Source of the DNA: Ruminococcus flavefaciens ATCC 19208
Lineage (GTDB): Bacteria; Bacillota; Clostridia; Oscillospirales; Ruminococcaceae
Length of the DNA: 64,000 bases
Reading direction: 5' to 3'
NCBI RefSeq assembly: GCF_000518765.1
Contig: NZ_JAEF01000007.1
Location: 180,305-244,304 of the forward strand
How positions within the stretch are numbered: position 1 is the stretch's first letter; each line of letters opens with the position of its first letter. A model generated the notes under the pieces. The model had not been told where the DNA came from and ran no database searches. It worked only from the letters and a program-made list of their open reading frames with translations. The translations under genes and the position numbers were made by a program. This document shows positions 9,501 to 17,658 of the stretch, in pieces.

Positions 9501-9510
9501 GGAGGAACTA

Positions 9511-9861
9511 ATGGAAGAACACATCTGCGGCACTCACGGAGTGCATAAAGATATTGTGGACAAGGTCTCAAAGGTCATGCCCGATGAAGCTGTACTTTAT
9601 GAGGCTGCGGAGCTGCTCAAGGTTTTTGGCGACGCAACAAGAATAAGAATAATCTTCGTGCTCTGCCAGAGCGAAATGTGCGTATGCGACATTGCAAGAC
9701 TGCTTAATATGACTCAGTCCGCCATATCCCACCAGCTGAGAGTGCTGAAGCAGGCTCGCCTTGTAAGTTCAAGACGTGATGGCAAAACGATATACTACTC
9801 CCTCTGCGACGACCATGTAAAAACTATATTCTATCACGCAATGGAACACGTTATGGAGTGA
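9511..9861 (+). CDS. ArsR/SmtB-family metal-responsive repressor
   Basis: A 116-residue winged-helix protein. AELLKVFGDATRIRIIFVL is the typical ArsR entry, and MTQSAISHQLRVLKQARLV is the recognition helix. Two metal sites can be seen together: the CVCD motif in helix 3 (CadC/ArsR alpha-3 site, possibly with Cys6 and His residues at the N-terminus) and the C-terminal DDHVKTIFYHAMEH pattern (Asp, His, His, His spacing of the SmtB/CzrA alpha-5 zinc site). It probably represses when metal-free. A start site AAGGAGG lies 8 bp upstream. No efflux pump is adjacent; it is followed after 8 bp by an amidohydrolase. Confidence 0.88.
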   Translation: MEEHICGTHGVHKDIVDKVSKVMPDEAVLYEAAELLKVFGDATRIRIIFVLCQSEMCVCDIARLLNMTQSAISHQLRVLKQARLVSSRRDGKTIYYSLCDDHVKTIFYHAMEHVME

Positions 9862-9869
9862 GCTGCTGA

Positions 9870-10667
9870 ATGAGATATTTTGATTTTCATACCCATGCAT
9901 TCACCGATGCTCTTGCAGAACGCGCTATGTCGGGACTCGCAAAGACAAGCGGCATAGTCCCCGCAACTGACGGAACTTTAAACGGTCTCCGCAAAAAAAT
10001 GGCTGAGAACGGCATAGACCGCGCCATGCTCCTGCCTGTAGCCACAAAGCCCTCACAGCAGACTGCTATCAACAACTGGGCAGCCGAGATAATGGGCGGA
10101 GGTATTTACTGCTGCGGAACAGTCCACCCCGATGCCGAGGACGCTGTCGAAGAAGTTGAGCGAATAAAGTCTCTGGGACTTTGCGGCGTTAAATTTCATT
10201 CGGAATATCAGCAGTTCTGTCCCCATGAGGAGAGAATGTTCCCCATATACGAGAAAATAGCCGAGCTTGGACTTATAGCCGTTTTTCACGGCGGCTGGGA
10301 TCCCTACTCCGAGGATATAATAAGAGCTACTCCGCAGAGCTTTGCGGCTGTAGCGGAGACTTTCCCTAAGCTCACCATAGTTGCTGCACATCTCGGCGGC
10401 ATGAAGCTCTGGGACGATATTGAGAGATATACAGCAGGCAAATTCGACAATCTTTGGTTCGATGTGGGAGTTATCGCACGATATATCGAGGACGAGCAGC
10501 TCCTGCGCATAATTCGTATGCAGGGTGCGGACAAAGTCCTCTTTGCAAGTGACTGCCCGTGGGACGAGCCTGCCAACGAGATAGCCATAATAAACAGGCT
10601 TTCCCTTACAGACGAGGAAAAGGCACTTATCTTCTACCGCAATGCCGAAAAACTCCTCCGTATATAG
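9870..10667 (+). CDS. Amidohydrolase-2 family metal-dependent hydrolase
   Basis: A 265-residue TIM-barrel hydrolase: the metal motif DFHTHAF lies at residues 4-10, GVKFHSEYQ in the middle, AVFHGGWDP and VAAHLGG supply further His ligands, and LFASDCPWD gives the C-terminal Asp. This order is that of the amidohydrolase-2 group (decarboxylases and hydrolases). The substrate is not predictable. The start is 8 bp after the stop of the ArsR gene, so the hydrolase probably shares its transcript and may be under its metal control, fitting a zinc-dependent enzyme. Confidence 0.85.
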   Translation: MRYFDFHTHAFTDALAERAMSGLAKTSGIVPATDGTLNGLRKKMAENGIDRAMLLPVATKPSQQTAINNWAAEIMGGGIYCCGTVHPDAEDAVEEVERIKSLGLCGVKFHSEYQQFCPHEERMFPIYEKIAELGLIAVFHGGWDPYSEDIIRATPQSFAAVAETFPKLTIVAAHLGGMKLWDDIERYTAGKFDNLWFDVGVIARYIEDEQLLRIIRMQGADKVLFASDCPWDEPANEIAIINRLSLTDEEKALIFYRNAEKLLRI

Positions 10668-10710
10668 TGAGTAGAGAGTAGATAGTAGTTATTAGTGCAT
10701 AGTGATTAGC

Positions 10711-10880
10711 ATGGGCGGATATTATCCGCCCATTTATGCCTTACGATGCAAACAAAATGAACACTCTGTAGGGGCGAGTTCCGCTCACCCGTTAATTTCG
10801 CTGATACTTCCCGTGTCGAGAAGCGACACCCCTTTTGATGATACACGGACGACTTAGGGAGCGCAGGCTCTGCGCTCACG
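10711..10880. repeat. Second cluster of TGTAGGGG-type palindromes
   Basis: Units at 10713-10731 (GGGCGGAT / ATCCGCCC), 10768-10793 (TGTAGGGGCGAG...CTCACCCGT, reverse orientation), 10811-10834 (GTGTCG / CGACAC) and 10859-10878 (GAGCGCAG / CTGCGCTC). Just before them, 10683-10710 shares the phrase TTATTAGTGCATAGT with 13565-13580. Confidence 0.55.
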
Positions 10881-10949
10881 CGATGATATATGCCTTTCGT
10901 TTATTGTCTCCCGCGGCTAAAGCTAAAGCCTCAACAAAATCTTTACGCG

Positions 10950-11215
10950 GAGAAAGAAAAAAGAAAAAGCTTATGTACCCCTACATAAGCTTTAGTTATT
11001 AAAGAACTAATATATGAAATAATGTTTACCCCAACTGCGGCAGTCTCCCCAGACTCGCCGCATTATTTTATGTACGTGAAGCTCTCTGTTTACCCCGAGC
11101 TTCTATCCCTATCTTGGTAGATGAGTTGATCTCCTCCCCCGTCCCCTTAACGGGAGCCGGAGACCTGCTGCTCCGAAAGCAGCTATGTTCCCCCGAAAGT
11201 TTATTCATTTCAATT
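10950..11215 (-). ncRNA. Structured RNA with own terminator, downstream of the SPFH gene
   Basis: Read on the minus strand, the sequence folds into a series of clear hairpins: GCTGCT/AGCAGC (11167-11183), CCCGT/ACGGG inside CTCC/GGAG (11131-11162), GAAGCTC/GAGCTTC (11078-11103), and an outer AAATAATG/CATTATTT stem (11017-11068) that encloses GCGGC/GCCGC and GTCT/AGAC. The decamer GGGGTAAACA occurs twice in loops (11023-11032 and 11087-11096), a sign of a conserved RNA motif. A perfect 12-bp terminator ends it. It could be an independent RNA or a structured 3' UTR of the SPFH gene. I cannot name the family; large clostridial RNAs such as raiA or 6S are candidates. Confidence 0.6.
10955..10993 (-). 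terminator. Strong intrinsic terminator of the structured RNA
   Basis: Stem AAAGCTTATGTA / TACATAAGCTTT closed by a GGGG loop (10966-10993), followed on the minus strand by a T-rich tail (10955-10965). Confidence 0.9.
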
Positions 11216-11221
11216 CTGCGT

Positions 11222-12127
11222 TCATTCAGCTGCCGCAGTATTTGATGCCGTGTTATTTAATGCTGCATCATTGATGTCAACATCTATAAGGAGTCCCCCG
11301 TCCTTGCCTGTTACCTTAGGCATTACGCCGTCCCATTTCTGGATCTGCTCGTAAGCAATTACCTTACTTGAAAGCGACTCTTCAAGGAGCTTGTTTGCGT
11401 CAGCCTGAGCCTGTGCCTGAGCGAGTATTGCCTCTGCCTCGGCATTTGCTGCAATGACCTTCTTTTCAGCCTCAGTCTTTGCAACGACCTTAGCCTGCTC
11501 CTGTTCGGTCTTGGTCTTGAGCAGGTTCTGTTCAGCCACCTGCTTTGCTTCGATAGCGTTGTTGAATTCTTCTGTGAAGTCAAAGTTTACGATATTGAAT
11601 TTCTCGATATAGATACCGTAAATATTGAGCTTTTCGTCAAGAGCGGTCTTTACCTCGGTACTTACCGACTCACGCTCTGTAATGAGCTGTTCTGCGTTGT
11701 ACTTTGCGGTAGCTGACTTCATGCACTCCTGAACTACGGGAGATACAAGGATAGTGCTGTATTCAAGACCTACATTCTTGTACATATCAGGTGATTTGTC
11801 TGAAACAAGTCTGTAGTTTACAGCGATCTCACTGTTTACAGTCTGAAGGTCACGGGATACAGCTGTTGCTGTAGCATTGAACACCTGTATCTTGTTTGAC
11901 ATATCCTCAACCTGCTGTATGAAAGGTGCTTTCAGATGAAATCCCTCAGAAAGCGGAGTTGACGAAACCTCGCCAAGTGTAAGAACTACACCTGTATTGC
12001 CTGCGGGAACTATGGTAAATGAATTTGCAGCTACAAGAATTGCTGCAAGACCTATAACAGCCCACTTAACGCCCTTGAAGCTTGTTTTTTTCGGAGCATT
12101 GTTCAGCTCCCTGACATTGATCGGCAT
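11222..12127 (-). CDS. SPFH/Band-7 (prohibitin-like) membrane protein
   Basis: A 301-residue protein with one N-terminal membrane segment (residues 22-42, AVIGLAAILVAANSF) and the SPFH domain directly after it (VPAGNTGVVLTLGEV ... SEGFHLKAPF). A long Ala/Glu/Gln-rich coiled coil (about 200-255, TEQEQAKVVAKTEAEKK) follows, as in HflK/HflC and prohibitins. It probably forms oligomeric membrane scaffolds. AAGGAG lies before the start. It is the first-recognised member of a minus-strand group with two small paralogues and a DUF1836 gene upstream, and a structured RNA follows downstream. Confidence 0.9.
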   Translation of the reverse strand: MPINVRELNNAPKKTSFKGVKWAVIGLAAILVAANSFTIVPAGNTGVVLTLGEVSSTPLSEGFHLKAPFIQQVEDMSNKIQVFNATATAVSRDLQTVNSEIAVNYRLVSDKSPDMYKNVGLEYSTILVSPVVQECMKSATAKYNAEQLITERESVSTEVKTALDEKLNIYGIYIEKFNIVNFDFTEEFNNAIEAKQVAEQNLLKTKTEQEQAKVVAKTEAEKKVIAANAEAEAILAQAQAQADANKLLEESLSSKVIAYEQIQKWDGVMPKVTGKDGGLLIDVDINDAALNNTASNTAAAE

Positions 12128-12150
12128 AACTATTCTCCTTTAAAGTACAT

Positions 12151-12363
12151 TTATTGATGTGTTATGTAATATTTTCTGTCCTCTGTAGCAGATATTACAT
12201 TATCTTTTACTAATTTCTTGGTCAAACCAGAAAATGTATTCGGATTTAACAAGCCTATCTCATCAAGTCCTTTGGCAGTTTCCTTTGAAAATGCTCCTGC
12301 TTTTTCGAGTAATTTTACTATTCTTTTCTGTCTTAAAACTAATGCTGGTAAGATGCTTGCCAT
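12151..12363 (-). CDS. Small protein, paralogue A beside the SPFH gene
   Basis: A 70-residue protein starting at ATG 12363 with TAGGAG upstream. It shares with its neighbour (12406-12603) the layout K(R/K)I(V/I)KL(L/F)E..(G/K)A(F/Y)S.(E/D)(T/S)AK(G/S).DE(I/L)G(L/I)(L/F)NP and the C-terminal DNVISATED(R/G)KYY. Such a tandem repeat suggests a recent duplication. The predicted fold is helical with a small wing-like end (ATEDRKYY), which could be a miniature DNA-binding domain. I do not recognise a named family. The close spacing suggests co-transcription with the SPFH gene. Confidence 0.7.
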   Translation of the reverse strand: MASILPALVLRQKRIVKLLEKAGAFSKETAKGLDEIGLLNPNTFSGLTKKLVKDNVISATEDRKYYITHQ

Positions 12364-12405
12364 AATTATTCTCCTATTTTGTATATACAAATACGTGTTT
12401 AAGCT

Positions 12406-12603
12406 TTAAACCTTGTTAAGATAATACTTTCCGTCCTCTGTAGCTGAGATAACATTGTCGTACAGAAGCTCAAATGTTGCTTCGGGATTGAATATTCCCA
12501 GCTCATCGAAGGACTTTGCACTGTCTGCTGAATAAGCCTTTGACACTTCAAACAGCTTGATTATTTTCTTTTTGCTCATTAGTAATGCAGTTACAACATT
12601 CAT
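12406..12603 (-). CDS. Small protein, paralogue B beside the SPFH gene
   Basis: A 65-residue protein starting at ATG 12603 after a strong AAAGGGAGG site; the longer reading to 12648 is not needed. It is about 40% identical by eye to the protein at 12151-12363, with conserved NP, DNVISATED and KYY. It begins 49 bp after the stop of the DUF1836 gene and probably belongs to one transcript 13218 to 11222. The function is unknown. Confidence 0.7.
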   Translation of the reverse strand: MNVVTALLMSKKKIIKLFEVSKAYSADSAKSFDELGIFNPEATFELLYDNVISATEDGKYYLNKV

Positions 12604-12651
12604 TATTAAAACCTCCCTTTGATCCCATATCCTGTAAAAATTGTCCATTCT

Positions 12652-13218
12652 TTACATTTCTTCAAGAATGACCTCAAGCCCCTTTTCCATTTCTGTTCTC
12701 AGACAACCGCTCCTATACCCCATAACCATGACATACATGGCTTTTCGGAGCTTGTCAACATCTGAGATCTCCTTGGAATAATCCGCTAACTCACGTGATA
12801 CCAGAGTTTTTATATGCTCGGTATCGAACGCCCCCTCGTCCTCTGCTGTAAAGATTATCCTGCAAAGGATATTATAAAGGAGTATGTCCTCTATGATATC
12901 ATCTGAGGTATCCTCAACATCACCGTTGATATAGCGCATAAGATTTGCAATGTCCTCAAGCTTCATAGCCTTTCGGAGCATATTTATAAGAAGTATGCGG
13001 AGTATTTGCTTTTCCGAATACTTTTTACCCTTTGTAGCAGAAACCCAGCCGCGCTTTATCCAGTTCTGGATAGTAGTACCTTCAAGCCCTGTGAGCTTAG
13101 AGAGCTGGGAAAGTGTAAGACCGCCTGTTGCTTCAAGAACAGGTGATATCATAGAAAAAGCAGATTCACGAGCCTGCTCGGAAAATTTCATTGTGGTTCC
13201 GGGAATAAGTCTGTTCAT
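12652..13218 (-). CDS. DUF1836 family protein, probable MerR-like regulator
   Basis: A 188-residue protein with the DUF1836 arrangement: an N-terminal half with LTLSQLSKLTGLEGTTIQNWIKRGWVS, a MerR-type helix-turn-helix with the Trp-Ile wing, then KKYSEKQILRILLINMLRKAMKLEDIANLMRYINGD, and a helical C-terminal half. The family is widespread in Bacillota and presumed to bind DNA. AGAGGAG precedes the ATG. It leads the minus-strand group with two small paralogues and the SPFH protein, so it may regulate that group. Confidence 0.85.
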   Translation of the reverse strand: MNRLIPGTTMKFSEQARESAFSMISPVLEATGGLTLSQLSKLTGLEGTTIQNWIKRGWVSATKGKKYSEKQILRILLINMLRKAMKLEDIANLMRYINGDVEDTSDDIIEDILLYNILCRIIFTAEDEGAFDTEHIKTLVSRELADYSKEISDVDKLRKAMYVMVMGYRSGCLRTEMEKGLEVILEEM

Positions 13219-13643
13219 AGTCTTTATCTCCTCTCTGACGATGATATGATTATATCACAAGTTCATATGAACCGCAAATGTTATCCTGAGATATTTTGAG
13301 CCGTTTTTGAGTATTTTTTGTGATTTATCATTGTATTTCATAGTTTTTCAGCTTTTTTCGCATTTTTTCATATCAAGTCATAGCTGCAGCAACTCTCCTT
13401 TTTTCTCTTCATTATTATATATGTACAAACCAAGCCCTTTCTTTTCTACGTTATATAAGTCAAAAAACGATAAATCTTTTTCCGTGAACGTTGATTTGTT
13501 TAAAAAAATATGGTATAATAATATAAATCATAATCTTACGATGTAAAATTATGTTCCGAGCTATTAGTTATTAGTGCATAGTTATAAGACAATTTCCGAT
13601 GACTACTCATTGATAATTGATCGCTATATTCAAGGAGGTCAAT
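13219..13643. other. Divergent intergenic region between DUF1836 and pyrK
   Basis: AT-rich, no convincing gene. It contains the pyrK promoter (13491-13519) and, at 13559-13590, a copy of the TTATTAGTGCATAGT phrase also present at 10690. No pyrimidine attenuator could be made out in the 120-nt leader. Confidence 0.5.
13491..13519 (+). promoter_or_regulatory. Promoter of pyrK-pyrD
   Basis: TTGATT (13491-13496), 17-bp spacer, TATAAT (13514-13519). Confidence 0.65.
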
Positions 13644-14414
13644 ATGAAATATACTCAGGGTCAGTACATAATTGCTGACAAAACCGCAATTGCCCGTGAG
13701 ATATACAGCTTCACCATCTCATGTCCCGAAGTGGCAGCTGTAGCCTGTCCCGGACAGTTCGTACACATTAGAGCCAAGGGCTATACTCTCCGCAGACCTA
13801 TTTCAATATGCGGCATAGACAAGGAAAAGGGCACACTTCGCATAGTATTTGAAATAAGAGGCGAAGGAACTGCTGAGATAGCAAAGCTCAACAAAGGCGA
13901 CCTTATAGATATGCTCGCCCCTCTCGGACACGGTTTCACTGTTGACCCTTCTTATAATAAGGTAATACTTATCGGCGGAGGTATAGGAACTCCTCCTATG
14001 CTCCCCCTTACAAAAGCTTACGGCGATAAAGCCGTGGCAATAAGCGGTTTCAGAAATGCTTCCGCAGTTATATTACAGGACGATTTCCGTAAAACAGGCG
14101 CAGAAACTATACTCTGCACCGATGACGGCTCAGCAGGTATCCATGGCTTCGTAACACAGCCCCTGAAGGAGCTTGCTGAAAAAGGCGGCATCGACGCAGT
14201 ATACGCCTGCGGACCTATGCCAATGCTCAAGGGCGTAGCTGCTATATGCAAGGAAAACGGCATCTTCTGCCAGATATCCCTTGAAGAGCGTATGGCTTGC
14301 GGTATCGGCGCGTGTCTGGGCTGTGCCTGCCGCACTGTAAGGAATGACGAGGAATACTTCGCTCATGTCTGCAAGGACGGTCCTGTATTCAATGCTGAGG
14401 AGGTGCTCTGGTAA
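13644..14414 (+). CDS. pyrK: Dihydroorotate dehydrogenase B, electron transfer subunit
   Basis: A 256-residue protein; the start at 13644 has AAGGAGG 7 bp upstream. The flavin-binding motif RRPISICGID lies near residue 52, the NAD-binding GGGIGTPPMLP near 112, and the [2Fe-2S] ligands at the end (MACGIGACLGCACRT ... HVCKDGPVF). It passes electrons from PyrD to NAD in pyrimidine synthesis. The stop overlaps the pyrD start (TAATG), so the two subunits are translationally coupled. Confidence 0.95.
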   Translation: MKYTQGQYIIADKTAIAREIYSFTISCPEVAAVACPGQFVHIRAKGYTLRRPISICGIDKEKGTLRIVFEIRGEGTAEIAKLNKGDLIDMLAPLGHGFTVDPSYNKVILIGGGIGTPPMLPLTKAYGDKAVAISGFRNASAVILQDDFRKTGAETILCTDDGSAGIHGFVTQPLKELAEKGGIDAVYACGPMPMLKGVAAICKENGIFCQISLEERMACGIGACLGCACRTVRNDEEYFAHVCKDGPVFNAEEVLW

Positions 14415-15325
14415 TGGCTGATCTTTCCGTAAAAGTCTGCGGCGTAGACTTCAAAAACCCTATTATCCCTGCTTCGGGAGTATTCGGCTACGGACGCGAA
14501 TACGAGGAGCTCTTCCCTCTTGACAAGCTGGGCGGAATCGCTACAAAGGGCACTACACTTCACCTGCGTACAGGTAATATTGCTCCGAGAATCGCAGAAA
14601 CTCCTTCTGGTATGCTCAATTCAGTAGGTCTCCAGAACCCCGGTATCGACCACTTCATCGAGACCGAGCTCCCCTACCTGCTCACAAAGGATCTTGTAGT
14701 TCTTGCGAATATCGCAGGCTCTACTCCCGATGAGTGCGCTGAGGTAGCCGCAAAGCTTGAGGATACAGATGTTCATATGATAGAGCTGAATATCTCATGC
14801 CCCAACGTAAAGCAGGGCGGTGCAGCATTCGGTACAAGCTGCGAAATGGCAGCCGAGGTAACAAAGAGAGTCCGCGCAGTTACGAAAAAGCCTCTCGTGG
14901 TAAAGCTCTCACCGAATGTTACCAGCATAGCCGATATCGCTAAATCTGTGGAAGCCGCAGGTGCTGACGCAGTTTCACTTATAAATACTCTCCTCGGCAT
15001 GAGGATAGATATAAACACAGGCAGACCCATACTTCATAATAATGTAGGCGGTATGAGCGGTCCTGCCGTATTCCCTATAGCTGTACGCATGGTATGGCAG
15101 GTTGCAAACGCCGTAAAGATACCCGTTATCGGTATGGGCGGCGTTTCCTCGGGACGTGATGCTATCGAGCTTATGATGGCAGGAGCTTCCGCAGTACAGG
15201 TGGGCGCAGCTATATTCACAGACCCATATGCTCCCGTGAAAATAGTGGAAGAGATGAACGACTGGTTGGACAGCAAGGGCATCGCTTCCGTAAACGACAT
15301 AATCGGCACGGTAAAGCCGTGGTAA
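14414..15325 (+). CDS. pyrD: Dihydroorotate dehydrogenase B, catalytic subunit
   Basis: A 303-residue FMN enzyme of class 1B that oxidises dihydroorotate to orotate. Visible are the start KNPIIPASGVFGYG, the active-site cysteine in ELNISCPNVKQGG, the lysine of VVKLSPNV, and the FMN phosphate-binding GMGGVSSGRDAIELMMAGASAVQ near the end. The protein pairs with PyrK, encoded directly upstream with a one-base overlap. The cytosolic class 1B form is usual in anaerobic Bacillota. Confidence 0.96.
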   Translation: MADLSVKVCGVDFKNPIIPASGVFGYGREYEELFPLDKLGGIATKGTTLHLRTGNIAPRIAETPSGMLNSVGLQNPGIDHFIETELPYLLTKDLVVLANIAGSTPDECAEVAAKLEDTDVHMIELNISCPNVKQGGAAFGTSCEMAAEVTKRVRAVTKKPLVVKLSPNVTSIADIAKSVEAAGADAVSLINTLLGMRIDINTGRPILHNNVGGMSGPAVFPIAVRMVWQVANAVKIPVIGMGGVSSGRDAIELMMAGASAVQVGAAIFTDPYAPVKIVEEMNDWLDSKGIASVNDIIGTVKPW

Positions 15326-15465
15326 GCAGCGTAACGCTGCACCCTTGCCACGTTGACGCTCGTAAACTTGCTCACTATTAACAATACCGATACTCGTGCA
15401 TCGCTTACAGCACTATATTTCTGCTGAGCCCATGAACGGATATGAGCCATTAGCCGTTAGCCCAT

Positions 15466-15498
15466 TGTAGGGGACGGCGTCCTCGACGTCCCGTGTAA
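15466..15498. repeat. TGTAGGGG palindrome, single copy
   Basis: TGTAGGGGACG...CGTCCCGTGT; arms GGGACG / CGTCCC at 15471-15492. Same flanks as the clusters at 7.8 and 10.8 kb. It lies in the otherwise empty 15326-15549 interval. Confidence 0.6.
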
Positions 15499-15549
15499 TT
15501 CTCCGCCATTTCGCGGAATACGTTTCATACAAGTAAAAAGGAAAATAAC

Positions 15550-15978
15550 ATGATTATAATGTCAGTTGACTTCGGCGATGCAAGAACAGGCATCGCAGTC
15601 TGCGGAAAAAGCGAAATGATAGCTTCTCCCGTAACTGTCATCGCCGAAAAGGACTTCACAAAATGTATAGAAAAAACCGCCGCTCTCGCAAAAGAGCAGC
15701 GCGCTGAACAGATAGTCGTGGGCTATCCTATGAATATGAACGGAACAGTCGGCGAAAGAGCTGAAAAATGCAAGCTTTTCGCCGAAGAGCTGGAAAAGCT
15801 CACAGGCTGTCCCGTTAAGCTCTGGGACGAACGCTGCACTACCGTCTCAGCTCACAACGCACTGAACGTTACGAATACCCGCGGCAAAAAGCGCAAGGCA
15901 GTCGTAGACGCAGTTGCAGCAGTACTTATCCTTGAAAGCTACCTTGGATTCAGACGCAATTCAGGTGAAGCTACATAA
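15550..15978 (+). CDS. ruvX: Putative pre-16S rRNA nuclease / Holliday junction resolvase-like YqgF
   Basis: A 142-residue RNase H-fold protein. The first strand carries the catalytic Asp in MSVDFGDARTGIAV, a second acidic site lies in IVVGYPMNMNGTVGERA, and the third in KLWDERCTTVSAH. The C-terminus has VVDAVAAVLILESYL with the final Asp. In bacteria YqgF processes pre-16S rRNA. A weak ribosome site (AAAAGGAAAATAAC) precedes the ATG. It overlaps the tail of a convergent small gene by 8 bp. Confidence 0.9.
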   Translation: MIIMSVDFGDARTGIAVCGKSEMIASPVTVIAEKDFTKCIEKTAALAKEQRAEQIVVGYPMNMNGTVGERAEKCKLFAEELEKLTGCPVKLWDERCTTVSAHNALNVTNTRGKKRKAVVDAVAAVLILESYLGFRRNSGEAT

Positions 15979-16145
15979 TTACCGACTTGATGTCGTCAAG
16001 CAGATTTCCTGCGGCTTTAAGAGTTTTTCCCGCATCACGCTTTATACTCATTTTCTTCATGGGGCGTGCGTTGGAAAAAGCATAGCAGGCAAATCCCACT
16101 ATTGCTCCCGCAGCAGCACCTTTGGCAAGTGACACAATGTTCATT
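15971..16145 (-). CDS. Small membrane protein, YtxH-like
   Basis: A 57-residue protein starting at ATG 16145 with GGAG upstream. One Gly/Ala-rich hydrophobic segment (LAKGAAAGAIVGFACYAF) is followed by a basic, amphipathic tail (KKMSIKRDAGKTLKAAGNLLDDIKSVIM), resembling YtxH-type stress proteins. It is convergent with and overlaps the end of ruvX. Confidence 0.55.
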
Positions 16146-16240
16146 TCATTAAACTCCGTATTTTTATTATCCGCAAAGCGGACAATAGTATTATCTGAAA
16201 AAATGATTGATCTATTCTGTTTTTTAAAAAGGAGGTCCAT

Positions 16241-17641
16241 ATGAAAAAATTACTTATCACTTTGGTCATGATAACAGGTCTAATATCAATGTACAGCTGT
16301 TCTTTCAGACAAAGCAGCCAGTCATCAGAGACTGCCACAACACGGCCAACAGAAGTAACTACGACTGGTACATCAGTCCAGACCACAACCAAAGAAAAAG
16401 TCAAGGCAGACCCCGATATTTTCACCTATAATTACGTTCACGGTGAAGAGGGATATTTCAATCTCCTGAACGAAGAGCCCGAATTCAGAAAAAAGGTTCA
16501 GGAAGGTGATACCTGCTGGGCTTATGCTGCCGCAGCTTCTATGGAGACAAGCCATTTCCTGAAAACAGGCAACAGTATAACTGTTGACCCTATGGCTATC
16601 GTCAATACTGTATGGGATACCAACAAATCAGACGGATTCATAAAAAAGATCGACGCCTCAAACAAAGAAATGGGCGGCTGGGGCTGGATGGTAACAGAAA
16701 CTGTTTCACGCGGCTTGAACGGTGTTACTCTTGACAGCGCAAAGATACTTACGGACAAGGGCAGAGATGCCTTAAAGGACGCTATCCGTTCAAGAGGCGG
16801 AGTCTATGCAGCTGTCCCTGACAACAGCGATAAAAAGGACTGGTACGGCGATTACTACACCATGAACGACGCAAAGAGCAGTATTGCCGACCACGCTATC
16901 ACCATTATCGGCTGGGACGACAGCTTCCCGAAAAATTACTTCAACGAGGAAGCTTCACAGAACGGCGCATGGATAACCTATAACAGCGCTGAGGGTATTC
17001 TCGGTTCATATTACTATGTTTCGTATGATACTCCACTGACTGACATCATAAGCTTTACAGCTACAGATAAGTATTCCAATGTTTTAAGCCATGACGCCGG
17101 AAATGAGCAGGATAAATACATAAGCAGAGGCGAAGAAACAACCGTCGCCAATGTTTTCCACGCTGCCGGAAAGCTTGCCGCTGTTGGAACTTACAATGAC
17201 TTCGACGAGGAACAAAGCATAAAGATCGAAGTATACGACAGCAGCTTCAAGACCCTGCTATACGCTCAGGACGCTACTCTCGCCTTCCACGGCTATCAGA
17301 CTGTTGAGCTGGATAATCCTGTAAGCGTCGGCGACTATGCCATAGTCATCACCTATACTAAGGGTGCGCCTGTTGAAGGTCAGAACATTGACTATGAAAG
17401 AGCCGATTACGTAACTGCCTGCGACAGCGGACAGTCATACATATTCCTCGGCGACTGGAAAAACAAGGCTTCTATATTCCACGCCGTAGAGGTACCCGAA
17501 GGCGAAGAAGCACCTGCTGTAGATCATACCTATGATTATATCAAGGACCTTAAAGATATGAACGACGGCAACATCAAGGAAACCCTCGGTATCGACTTTA
17601 CGCCTAATAATTTCTGTATAAAGGCGCTTTACACTTATTGA
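16241..17641 (+). CDS. Exported C1 (papain-like) cysteine protease, probable lipoprotein
   Basis: A 466-residue protein with a short signal peptide ending in SMYSC (Cys20), a possible lipidation site, and a Ser/Thr-rich linker to about residue 55. The papain-type triad is visible: QEGDTCWAYAAAASMETS with Cys92, DHAITIIGWDDSF with His218, and AWITYNSAEG with Asn248. The C-terminal 190 residues form a beta-rich domain like the lectin-like domain often attached to bacterial C1 peptidases. AAAGGAGG precedes the start. It would act at the outer face of the membrane. The trmL gene follows after 17 bp, though the functions are unrelated. Confidence 0.88.
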   Translation: MKKLLITLVMITGLISMYSCSFRQSSQSSETATTRPTEVTTTGTSVQTTTKEKVKADPDIFTYNYVHGEEGYFNLLNEEPEFRKKVQEGDTCWAYAAAASMETSHFLKTGNSITVDPMAIVNTVWDTNKSDGFIKKIDASNKEMGGWGWMVTETVSRGLNGVTLDSAKILTDKGRDALKDAIRSRGGVYAAVPDNSDKKDWYGDYYTMNDAKSSIADHAITIIGWDDSFPKNYFNEEASQNGAWITYNSAEGILGSYYYVSYDTPLTDIISFTATDKYSNVLSHDAGNEQDKYISRGEETTVANVFHAAGKLAAVGTYNDFDEEQSIKIEVYDSSFKTLLYAQDATLAFHGYQTVELDNPVSVGDYAIVITYTKGAPVEGQNIDYERADYVTACDSGQSYIFLGDWKNKASIFHAVEVPEGEEAPAVDHTYDYIKDLKDMNDGNIKETLGIDFTPNNFCIKALYTY

Positions 17642-17658
17642 TACATTAAAGGAGATCT

